From Nitrososphaerota archaeon (lineage in GTDB: Archaea > Thermoproteota > Nitrososphaeria_A > Caldarchaeales > Wolframiiraptoraceae), in the NCBI GenBank assembly GCA_021160205.1, contig JAGHCZ010000019.1, positions 1 through 13,150 on the forward strand: a DNA stretch of 13,150 nt, read 5' to 3'. The translations under genes and the position numbers were made by a program. The notes beneath the pieces were generated by a model. It made no database searches. It saw nothing but the letters and a program-made list of their open reading frames with translations, and had not been told where the DNA came from. Positions 6,677-12,757 of the stretch are shown in pieces (within the stretch, counting starts at the first letter, position 1; each line of letters begins with the position of its first letter).

Positions 6677-8119
6677 ATGAGGATCTGGAAAAACCTAGCA
6701 GTCGTGCTTCTAATCATAGCTCTCCTATCCTCCATCACCGTTCAGGCCGCGAATCCCCATGCGAAAGACAATCCCGCAAATCTCAAAGCAAACAAATCTT
6801 TGAAGGAAAACGCGGAGAAAGAGCTCGAAATCGCCAAAGAGTCGCTTGAGAAGGCCCACGATCTTCTCAACGAGCTCAGCGGGAAAAACGCGTCGACCAT
6901 GATTGAAAGTGATTTGATTAAGGATGCTGAGAAGGAGCTGGAAAACGCGGAGCTCAAGCTTGAGACAGATCCCATGAAGTCGCTGACGATCTCAAAACAC
7001 GTCCAAGCATTAACTAAGCTGATCGTACATAATCTAGAAAATAAGCTGAAGGAAGCAGAGAAACCAGCCAAAAACATGACTAAACTATCTCGATTGAAGA
7101 AAGAGCTCGAAATGCTGAGAGATAAAGCTCTGAAATTGTTGGCGGATCTCGAGCAGGTTGCTGGAGAAGCCGGAACAGAGCAGATCAAGGAAATGCTGGA
7201 GGACGCTTTGAGCTTCATCAAGGAGGGCTCTACTTCAGGAAACATCACTTCGGCAGCCGCAAAATTGGAGGAAGCGAAAAACCTCATAGGCAAATCCGAA
7301 GACTTTCTTGAGTCAATTATCTCGAACGCGACTAAATCCGCTGCAGCCACCGCGAACAAGACCGCGAAAGAAGCCGAAGAAAACTTAACGAAAGTCGAGG
7401 TGAGCGTGAACGTCTCGGTCAGCGTCGGCGAATCGGAGGTGAACATCGAGCAAACGTCGATGGCTAAGGCTCCTAAATCCGAAAACGTTTCCATAACTAA
7501 GACAGCCGTGGCCGCCTCCAATAACGGCACGCTCATAACCATAAGCAAGAAAATTTACTCCGCGAATCGATCCGTAGAGGCATCGATTTCCGTCGAGAAG
7601 AATCAAAGCGTTCTAGGAGGAATGATGAGAGTCGAAAACGGAAACGTCAGCTCAATGATCATATACGAGAATTTCTCCCTCGAGCCCTTGAAGGTGGAAG
7701 AAAACAGGCTTAAACTAAAGGTAGAGGCTCCCTCAGGTTCTCCCGGAAAGCTATTGATCATCAAGCTCGATTCAAGCACATTCCACGCCGACGAAATAGA
7801 TGAAATCAAGGTCTACGTGAACGGATCCGAAGCGATTCTCGCCTCGAGCGTCCTAGACTTGGTCTCAGAGGTCTACGACGAGCCCGCCTATGTCTTCGTG
7901 ATCTCATCGGAGGGAGTCAGCGTCCTAATCTACCTGCCGCACTTCAGCCGATACACCATCGACGTGATAGGAATCTTAAAGCAAGCGGTCACAACTCTGG
8001 AAACCGCCTTAAGCCAGTTGCTCACCAGAGACACGCTGGTCATCGCGACGATGACGGCCACAATAATACTCATGACGGCCGCGCTACTATACACCAGGAA
8101 AAAAGAATTAATCCAATAA
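6677..8119 (+). CDS. Secreted, membrane-anchored coiled-coil surface protein
   Basis: The 480-residue protein has a signal peptide (MRIWKNLAVVLLIIALLSSITVQA, likely cleaved after residue 24), an extended Lys/Glu/Leu-rich helical and coiled-coil region (about 30-240), a Val/Ser/Thr-rich beta region (about 240-450), and one C-terminal membrane helix (about 455-474) followed by the basic tail RKKELIQ. About 15 N-glycosylation sequons (N-x-S/T) are present, as expected for an archaeal surface glycoprotein. The part near YLPHFSRYTIDV just before the anchor resembles the membrane-proximal domain of other archaeal envelope proteins, a tentative match. No enzymatic motif is seen; it may be an S-layer-associated stalk or adhesin. 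The start is supported by GAGG 5 nt upstream. It is divergent from the membrane-anchored wHTH gene. Confidence 0.82.
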   Translation: MRIWKNLAVVLLIIALLSSITVQAANPHAKDNPANLKANKSLKENAEKELEIAKESLEKAHDLLNELSGKNASTMIESDLIKDAEKELENAELKLETDPMKSLTISKHVQALTKLIVHNLENKLKEAEKPAKNMTKLSRLKKELEMLRDKALKLLADLEQVAGEAGTEQIKEMLEDALSFIKEGSTSGNITSAAAKLEEAKNLIGKSEDFLESIISNATKSAAATANKTAKEAEENLTKVEVSVNVSVSVGESEVNIEQTSMAKAPKSENVSITKTAVAASNNGTLITISKKIYSANRSVEASISVEKNQSVLGGMMRVENGNVSSMIIYENFSLEPLKVEENRLKLKVEAPSGSPGKLLIIKLDSSTFHADEIDEIKVYVNGSEAILASSVLDLVSEVYDEPAYVFVISSEGVSVLIYLPHFSRYTIDVIGILKQAVTTLETALSQLLTRDTLVIATMTATIILMTAALLYTRKKELIQ

Positions 8120-8160
8120 CAGGAAACGAGATCTCCCAACAAACCGCACAAAACACTTAG

Positions 8161-8165
8161 AAAAA
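8161..8165 (-). terminator. T-tract terminator of the SRP RNA
   Basis: TTTTT directly follows helix 1 of the SRP RNA on the minus strand, typical of archaeal intrinsic termination at oligo-T. It lies in the 3' gap after the convergent surface-protein gene. Confidence 0.55.
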
Positions 8166-8493
8166 GGCGGCGGCAGCCCCCGAGAAGTGGCAAGGAAGAA
8201 AGAGAGCCTAGGCAGCGAACAAGAGATCCAGCACGGATCCACGCAGCGGCCCCGCCACGCCTTAGCGCTGCTCCCTCCCGGGCCTAACGCGGTTCGGTGT
8301 GCTCGGAAGCCGTTGCCCATCCCTACGGATGAGGCGGCTTCCTACGGAGCCCTGCGTGGGCGCGCGTTCATTTCCCCGTTTCGCTGCTGTGCTCTCTTTC
8401 TTCGCAAGCGCCTTCTCGGGTTACTGGCCCCCGCATGTAGCCCATTTCGGGTTACAGGGAAGGGCTAGCTCCCCGGCCCTACCTGCCGCCGCC
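8166..8493 (-). ncRNA. ffs: Signal recognition particle RNA (7S RNA), archaeal type
   Basis: On the minus strand the ends pair as an 11-bp helix 1, GGCGGCGGCAG (8493-8483) with CTGCCGCCGCC (8176-8166), a helix characteristic of archaeal SRP RNA. The Alu-domain TGTAAC motif follows at about 8455. Helix 6 (AAGCCG/CGGCTT) is capped by CATCC-GTAG-GGATG, whose GNAR tetraloop (8326-8323) is the SRP19 site. Helix 8 shows CCC-GGGA-GGG and the asymmetric AGCAGC strand (8282-8267) that binds SRP54. The length of about 328 nt is slightly above the usual archaeal 300-320. A TATA box stands 25 nt before the 5' end and T5 follows the 3' end. The RNA targets signal-peptide proteins to the membrane, such as its neighbour at 6677-8119. 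Confidence 0.95.
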
Positions 8494-8513
8494 GGTAATA
8501 CTGTCTCTTCGGG

Positions 8514-8521
8514 AAATATAA
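8514..8521 (-). promoter_or_regulatory. TATA box of the SRP RNA gene
   Basis: On the minus strand TTATATTT is centred 25 nt before the structurally deduced RNA 5' end at 8493. Two independent lines, spacing and helix 1, agree. Confidence 0.75.
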
Positions 8522-8543
8522 CTTTTAGAGCGTGTTGGAATTT

Positions 8544-8771
8544 TTACTTGAAGCTTTCGAGTCCCCGGCTCGGCTTGAAATATACTTCCACGGCGCCCGC
8601 TTTTCTAAGAAATTGTAGAGATCTGCGGGTAAACTTGGCGGAGTATCCGAGGGTTCTCGCGATATCCGAGGAGGTGTGGGGGCCGTGATTTTTCAAGAAG
8701 AGGAGGATCCTTATATGCCTGGGATCCACGTTTCCGGCGGGAAATCTCCTGAATCTCCAAAAGTAGACCAT
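8544..8771 (-). CDS. Small winged-helix DNA-binding protein
   Basis: The 75-residue product is a single winged helix: DPRHIRILLFLKNHG, then TSSDIARTLGYSAKFTRRSLQFLRKAG as helix-turn-helix, then a short wing AVEVYFKP. It looks MarR- or ArsR-like in outline, and a one-domain transcription factor is the simplest reading. Start ATG 8771 is preferred because GAGG lies 5 nt upstream and a TATA-like AATAATTAAAA (8811-8801) predicts transcription from about 8779. A GTG at 8798, adding 9 residues, would start before that predicted start site. It sits between the SRP RNA and TrpRS genes on the same strand, so it may be expressed alone or with trpS read-through. Its targets are unknown. Confidence 0.72.
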   Translation of the reverse strand: MVYFWRFRRFPAGNVDPRHIRILLFLKNHGPHTSSDIARTLGYSAKFTRRSLQFLRKAGAVEVYFKPSRGLESFK

Positions 8772-8800
8772 TTCGCCTCTTTTCCACGCTTCCGTCACAA

Positions 8801-8811
8801 TTTTAATTATT
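8801..8811 (-). promoter_or_regulatory. TATA-like element of the small wHTH gene
   Basis: AATAATTAAAA on the minus strand predicts a start near 8779, giving a leader of about 8 nt before ATG 8771. Confidence 0.35.
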
Positions 8812-8860
8812 CCGCGTCATCAGCCTTCCCGATATCCAGCGTTAAATCATCGATTTCGCG

Positions 8861-10006
8861 TTATTCGTGGATCTTCTTCCACATTTCCCGAGCCAGCTCG
8901 CCGTCGTATTTATAGAGGTGAAGCAGCTCCTCGGCTTCTTCTCTTCCGGCCTTGTGCTTCTCGAGGAACTTGAGGACTTTCTCCGTGAGGATGAGCTTAA
9001 GCTCTCCCGTCAACAGCTTCCCAGATCTATAATCTTCTTCAATTTGCTTGATTTTCGAGTCATCTGACTCGAAGAAATAGTAGAGCCACTGGAAGGCTAC
9101 ATCCACCTCCGGTTTTCCTCCGAGCTTTCGATGAAGCTCCAAGGTCGGCTGACCTCCAGAATACGCTTTCCAAATCTTCTTTTTCACGGTTTTCTCATCT
9201 TCGTGGAGGTAGATCGCCGACTCAGGCTGGCTCGCGCTCATCTTCCCAACGGGCCCCGTTAAGGGGGGTAGGAACTTGCTGTGAATCGCGGCGGCCTTAT
9301 AGAATCCAAGTCCCTCGGCGACGTCTCTTTGGATCCTCCAATAGGGATCTTGGTCTATCGCGCACGGTATAAGGCATCTCCTTTTCTCGAAGAGCGATGG
9401 AACGATTTGGATCGCGGGGTAAAAGGTCATTCCGATGTTTGTTTGGGGGGTGAATCCGAAGACGGCTCGAACCCAGCTGAAATTTATCTTCCTAGCGACC
9501 TTGAGGGCGAGGGGATACATGTTTCGAATGTATTCGATGTCTTGGAAGATGAAGGTTTTATCCGGATCAAATCCGACGGCCGCTATATCGAGGGCGTTTT
9601 CATGCGCCCATTTACGCGCCTCCTCCAAAGTTAATCTCCTCTCTTCTTCTAAGAACTTCTCGTCGTCCGTCAACTGTATGTAGACGTTCACCTTGAATCG
9701 ATCCTGAAGCCACTTCGTAAAGTAGAACGGTATAATGTGGCCTATGTGCATCGGCCCGCTCGGCCCTCTACCCGTGTAGAGGAAGAATCCTTTGCCGCTT
9801 TCCCAATCATCTAAGACCTTGTCGAGATCTCTGTGCGAGAAGAATATCCGCCTTCTGAGGAGGTGATTCGTTTCTCCGGCGTTTCTCAGGATCCTTTCGA
9901 GTAGTTGATCGTCTATCAGGGATGTTCCGAATTTCTCGACGAGCTTGCCGTAGTCCACTTTTCCCTCCACTTTCCACGGCGTAACGATGAATTCCTCGTC
10001 TCTCAT
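8861..10006 (-). CDS. trpS: Tryptophanyl-tRNA synthetase
   Basis: The 381-residue class Ic synthetase charges tRNA-Trp with tryptophan using ATP. It has the archaeal/eukaryotic form: an N-terminal extension (EEFIVTPWKVEGKVDYGKLVEKFG) precedes the Rossmann core. HIGH is at residues 87-90 (SGPMHIGH) and the KMSKS loop appears as KMSAS at 255-259. AIDQDPYWRIQRD (216-228) is the TrpRS signature distinguishing it from TyrRS. The length matches archaeal TrpRS. Start ATG 10006 has GAGG 9 nt upstream and begins just before conserved residues; an upstream in-frame TTG at 10057 would add 17 unlikely residues and lies at the predicted transcription start. The promoter is a palindromic TATA region at 10074-10089, giving a leader near 50 nt. 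Confidence 0.95.
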   Translation of the reverse strand: MRDEEFIVTPWKVEGKVDYGKLVEKFGTSLIDDQLLERILRNAGETNHLLRRRIFFSHRDLDKVLDDWESGKGFFLYTGRGPSGPMHIGHIIPFYFTKWLQDRFKVNVYIQLTDDEKFLEEERRLTLEEARKWAHENALDIAAVGFDPDKTFIFQDIEYIRNMYPLALKVARKINFSWVRAVFGFTPQTNIGMTFYPAIQIVPSLFEKRRCLIPCAIDQDPYWRIQRDVAEGLGFYKAAAIHSKFLPPLTGPVGKMSASQPESAIYLHEDEKTVKKKIWKAYSGGQPTLELHRKLGGKPEVDVAFQWLYYFFESDDSKIKQIEEDYRSGKLLTGELKLILTEKVLKFLEKHKAGREEAEELLHLYKYDGELAREMWKKIHE

Positions 10007-10073
10007 GTCGTTTTCCTCGCTTGATCTAGCTGAGCCAAAAACGCCCACCCATACCAATCAGCCATTCAGAAAC

Positions 10074-10089
10074 TTAGATATATATCTAA
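10074..10089. promoter_or_regulatory. Perfect 16-bp palindrome containing the trpS TATA box
   Basis: TTAGATATATATCTAA is a perfect palindrome. On the minus strand its centre predicts trpS transcription from about 10055. Because it is symmetrical it could also place polymerase in the plus direction, but the flanking recognition element would decide orientation. It may additionally be an operator. Confidence 0.55.
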
Positions 10090-10180
10090 AAGCCGCCTGA
10101 CTCAGCTTCCATAAGCGAGGTTCGAGTTTGGTTTTTCAATTTTTAGGGAAAAGAGCTCCGTTTTTCTTTGATCGGCGTGA

Positions 10181-10194
10181 AGCGGTTTTCCGCT
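10181..10194 (+). repeat. Short perfect inverted repeat upstream of map
   Basis: AGCGG-TTTT-CCGCT is a 5-bp stem with a T4 loop, 15 nt before the map TATA element. It could be an operator or a chance hairpin. Nothing else of note is seen in the 10007-10237 gap apart from the two promoters. Confidence 0.3.
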
Positions 10195-10208
10195 GGGGTG
10201 AAAACTTC

Positions 10209-10216
10209 TTATAAAG
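10209..10216 (+). promoter_or_regulatory. TATA box of the methionine aminopeptidase gene
   Basis: TTATAAAG is centred about 26 nt before the TTG start at 10238, so the mRNA is predicted to begin at the start codon. A GAGG at 10230-10233 would look like a ribosome-binding site but would lie outside such a transcript. Confidence 0.5.
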
Positions 10217-10237
10217 AGCCGTTGAGCTTGAGGCGAA

Positions 10238-11128
10238 TTGGAGGATCTGGATAGGTTTAGAGAGGCCGGAGCAATAGCTAGAAAGGCCAGAGATGAAGCC
10301 TATAAGCTCGTCAGGGAGGGCGTCAAGGTCATCGAGGTCTGCGAGGCCATCGAAGACATTATCAGAAGCTCAGGAGCGGAGCCTGCTTTCCCCTGCAACG
10401 TTGGGATAAACGAGGTCGCGGCTCACTATACCTCTCCGCCGGGCGATCAAACGACGATTCCTCCGAGGAGCATAGTCAAGGTGGATGTGGGTGTTTCGCT
10501 CGACGGGTATTTGGCGGATACTGCGACGACGATAGCGTTGGCCCCTGAGCTGGAGGTCTTGGCCGAGGCGTCCAAGCTCGTTCTCCGCGAGGCGATCAAG
10601 GCCATGAGTCCGGGCGTCAGCGTCTCTAGAATAGGTCTGATAATTCAGAAAACAGCCAACCAGCTGGGGTTTAAGCCCATAAGGAATCTAACGGGACATG
10701 AGATAAAGAGATACGAGCTTCACGCGGGGCTCACGATACCCAACGTCGCGACGGTATCTCTTGGGAGGCTCAAAGAAAATCACATCTACGCGGTTGAGCC
10801 CTTTCTCACCACCAGAAAGGGAGCAGGAGAAGTCGTTTCAGCGAAGTTTTCGACGATCTTCCGGGTTGATCCAAATAAGCTCAGCGGAAAGAAGCTAAAA
10901 CCAGAGGAACGAACGCTGCTGAGAGATTTAGCGGATCGCTTCAAGGGCCTTCCCTACACGCCGAGATGGATAAAGAACTTCGATAAAGTCGGGAAAATAC
11001 ACGAAAAACTGGTTAGGCTCGGGAGAATTTACGGATACCCTGTTCTAGTGGAGCTATTCGGCGAGCCTGTCGCTCAGTCAGAGCACACGGTAATAGTCAC
11101 GGAGAAGGGCTGCGAGGTCATAACCTAA
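10238..11128 (+). CDS. map: Methionine aminopeptidase, type II (archaeal)
   Basis: The 296-residue metalloenzyme removes the initiator methionine from nascent proteins in the cytoplasm. All five pita-bread metal ligands are present: D83 (KVDVG), D94 (LADTA), H154 (TGHEI), E187 (AVEPF) and E282 (QSEHT). The substrate-binding histidines H63 (AAHYTS) and H162 (LHAG) are also there. The length and the roughly 65-residue insertion between E187 and the end (SAKFSTIFRV to NFDKVGK) match the type II subgroup of archaea such as Pyrococcus. The start is TTG; conserved residues FREAGAIA begin at codon 7, so no later start is reasonable. It ends 10 nt before the convergent zinc-ribbon gene. Confidence 0.95.
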   Translation: MEDLDRFREAGAIARKARDEAYKLVREGVKVIEVCEAIEDIIRSSGAEPAFPCNVGINEVAAHYTSPPGDQTTIPPRSIVKVDVGVSLDGYLADTATTIALAPELEVLAEASKLVLREAIKAMSPGVSVSRIGLIIQKTANQLGFKPIRNLTGHEIKRYELHAGLTIPNVATVSLGRLKENHIYAVEPFLTTRKGAGEVVSAKFSTIFRVDPNKLSGKKLKPEERTLLRDLADRFKGLPYTPRWIKNFDKVGKIHEKLVRLGRIYGYPVLVELFGEPVAQSEHTVIVTEKGCEVIT

Positions 11129-11138
11129 TAGCTAGACG

Positions 11139-11378
11139 CTAAAAAGCCTTGGATTTTGAAGCAGGCTTCTTCGGCTTCTCTTTTACGTAGATTCCAATTA
11201 TCTTCATCTTGGTGCATCCGCATTTGGGGCATTTTTCCTCCACTTCTTTGAAGACGTAATCTCCCTCCTTGAATGGCCTGGAATTCGTGGTGCCGCATTC
11301 TGGGCATTTAAGGTAGGTTAGGGGTTTGAGCAGCGGCTTTTCTCCCCGCATCTGAGGAAACATTCTAACACTCTCCAT
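11139..11378 (-). CDS. Small zinc-ribbon protein
   Basis: The 79-residue protein carries two Cys pairs, C25-P-E-C28-G and C50-P-K-C53-G, that would bind one zinc ion as a ribbon, followed by a short beta segment (KMKIIGIYVKE) and a Lys/Ser-rich tail (KPKKPASKSKAF). The segment RPFKEGDYVFKEVEEKCPKCG looks like a conserved uncharacterised archaeal family, but I cannot name it. Nucleic-acid or RNA-polymerase/ribosome contact is common for such ribbons and is only inference. It follows the DUF1512-like gene by 23 nt on the same strand, so the two are probably co-transcribed. ATG 11378 is used; ATG 11363 (five residues shorter) is a fair alternative because GGAG lies 9 nt before it. Confidence 0.78.
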   Translation of the reverse strand: MESVRMFPQMRGEKPLLKPLTYLKCPECGTTNSRPFKEGDYVFKEVEEKCPKCGCTKMKIIGIYVKEKPKKPASKSKAF

Positions 11379-11401
11379 CTCTATCTTGAACGTGAGAGTA
11401 T

Positions 11402-12535
11402 TTAGCTGATACCTATTCCCACGGCGTTCCCTATTCCCGCGACGATGACGGAGAATCCTTCCTCGACCTTGCTGGCTATCAAGTTCTTCACTTTTTCAAC
11501 GACTTCGTCCGCTGCCTTCGCTATGCTTTCTCTCATGGGGGTAATGGCTTCTCCTATGGATTGATAGATCACGAATGCGTAGAGGGGGATGTTCTTCTTC
11601 TTCGAGATCTCCTCGATCTTATACTTGTCGACCCCTATGCCGCCGATCGCCGCCCCTATTCCCTCGACGACCTTTCCACTCTCCTCTCCCTCGAGCTTCA
11701 ACCCAGCGTCGATCATTATTATCGCCTTAACCTTATCACCCTCAGACTCCAAAATCTTCAAAACCCCGTCAGCAGGCTTCCCGACAGCTCCGCCCGGCCC
11801 AGCCGCCCTCAAGACGAAGAGCTTTCTCCCATCTAGGACTACTTCATGAACTATCGTGTCTTTGGCGACTTCATACGTCTTCTTCTCAGCTCCCTCGACG
11901 AGCTTAGCGACCGCGAGGACTCCGACGCCGTCTCCTATGGGCTGACCCTGCGCGAACGCGTAGCACGCTTGACGATATGCTTCAGCTATCTCCATGAGCT
12001 GGGGCATGAGCATCTGGATCTGCAGGACGGTGTAGATGTTCGATGTTTTCTTTCCTAGCAGATAGTAATGTCTCACGACTCTGTAGAGGTAGTCCAGGCC
12101 CCTGGCGACTTCGACGAGGTTGGTCAAGGTCTTCGCGCGCTCCTTATCCGCCTTCGAGCAGATAATCTTCACGTGTTCTTCAAACGTATCCTCCCAAGTG
12201 TTGAGTATGTGCTCGAGCTTATAAACCACTCCATATGGATCCATCGATTCAGGAGTTATCATGAAGGATAAAAGCAGCCTATCGAGCTCTTCGTCAACCT
12301 TGACCCCTCCGTCCGAATACTTCTTTAAAGCATCGACGACTCTTCTCCGCACCTCATCCCGCATGAGCTTAAGCTTATGCAGTCTCCTCTCAATGTCTCT
12401 GAGAATATAGGAGAGCTGAATTCTCTGCGAGAAAGTCGGATAGAGAATGAATATCATCATGAACACTATCCAGATCAAGCTGCTTAGAAGCGAGATCCAA
12501 TCCTGCTGACCAGCGAACTCCAAGAACCCCAACAT
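11402..12535 (-). CDS. DUF1512-like archaeal membrane-anchored protein
   Basis: The 377-residue protein begins GQQDWISLLSSLIWIVFMMIFILYPTFSQRIQ: one membrane helix (about 14-33) preceded by a QQ motif and followed by a long charged helix (IERRLHKLKLMRDEVRRRVVDALKKY). This matches my recollection of DUF1512, an uncharacterised archaeal family of about 370 residues; the recollection is the basis. The C-terminal half is an alpha/beta domain with a glycine-rich stretch (LRAAGPGGAVGKPADG), a strand VKAIIMIDAGLKLEGEESG and a final Gly-rich AGIGNAVGIGIS. Function is unknown; the soluble part probably faces the cytoplasm. ATG 12535 is chosen because it directly precedes the conserved membrane segment and GGAG lies 10 nt upstream; an in-frame start at 12622 would add 29 residues that run through its own promoter. 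It probably forms a unit with the zinc-ribbon gene. Confidence 0.8.
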   Translation of the reverse strand: MLGFLEFAGQQDWISLLSSLIWIVFMMIFILYPTFSQRIQLSYILRDIERRLHKLKLMRDEVRRRVVDALKKYSDGGVKVDEELDRLLLSFMITPESMDPYGVVYKLEHILNTWEDTFEEHVKIICSKADKERAKTLTNLVEVARGLDYLYRVVRHYYLLGKKTSNIYTVLQIQMLMPQLMEIAEAYRQACYAFAQGQPIGDGVGVLAVAKLVEGAEKKTYEVAKDTIVHEVVLDGRKLFVLRAAGPGGAVGKPADGVLKILESEGDKVKAIIMIDAGLKLEGEESGKVVEGIGAAIGGIGVDKYKIEEISKKKNIPLYAFVIYQSIGEAITPMRESIAKAADEVVEKVKNLIASKVEEGFSVIVAGIGNAVGIGIS

Positions 12536-12600
12536 CCTACTGCGTCTCCAAACAAACCCTTCAAAGGAACCTCCTCTAAAAAGTTTTCCTGAACTAAGAG

Positions 12601-12608
12601 TTAAATAC
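12601..12608. promoter_or_regulatory. TATA box of 5S rRNA, possibly shared with the divergent DUF1512-like gene
   Basis: TTAAATAC (plus) is centred 26 nt before the 5S rRNA 5' end at 12630. Read on the minus strand the same bases give GTATTTAA, about 26 nt before a start near 12578 that would leave a 43-nt leader for the gene starting at 12535. Use for 5S is well supported by spacing; sharing is inference. Confidence 0.6.
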
Positions 12609-12629
12609 AAACCAAGCAACAAATGAAAC

Positions 12630-12751
12630 GCTTGCCGGCCATAGCGGCCCGGGAAACGCCCGGACTCATTCCGAACCCGGAAGCTAAGCCGGGCCGCGCC
12701 AGAGTATTAGTGGGGTGCGGGAGCCCCCGCGAGGCTCTGGTGCTGGCAAGC
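12630..12751 (+). rRNA. rrf: 5S ribosomal RNA
   Basis: The 122-nt gene has terminal helix I GCTTGCC (12630-12636) with GGCAAGC (12745-12751). The central CCGAACCCGGAAGCTAAGCC region (12671-12690) is the universal 5S helix III and loop C motif, followed by the AGAG-TATTAG-TGGGGTGCGGGAGCCCCC helix IV/V region typical of archaeal 5S. No 16S, 23S or tRNA flanks it, so it is an unlinked 5S gene with its own promoter, as in many Thermoproteota. It ends 6 nt before the stop of the convergent epimerase gene. Confidence 0.96.
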
Positions 12752-12757
12752 ATTGTT

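Noticed and set aside
6651..6685. TTGATGA and CGATGAG resembling C boxes before the surface-protein gene
   Set aside because: No D box (CTGA) nearby and the second overlaps the start codon.
6742..7548. A 268-codon Ser/Leu-rich open frame on the minus strand
   Set aside because: It is the exact antisense of the coiled-coil part of the surface-protein gene; Lys/Glu/Leu-rich codons yield Ser/Phe-rich antisense frames. No ribosome-binding site or family match.
8108..8688. Several plus- and minus-strand frames across 8108-8688
   Set aside because: They lie over the SRP RNA, whose structure fully explains the GC-rich sequence; the translations have no coherent composition.
9281..9683. Plus-strand frames within trpS
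   Set aside because: Antisense to a well-conserved synthetase and without recognisable features.
12536..12622. 29-residue N-terminal extension of the DUF1512-like protein
   Set aside because: It would be translated from sequence that contains the gene's own likely promoter, and ATG 12535 has a ribosome-binding site.
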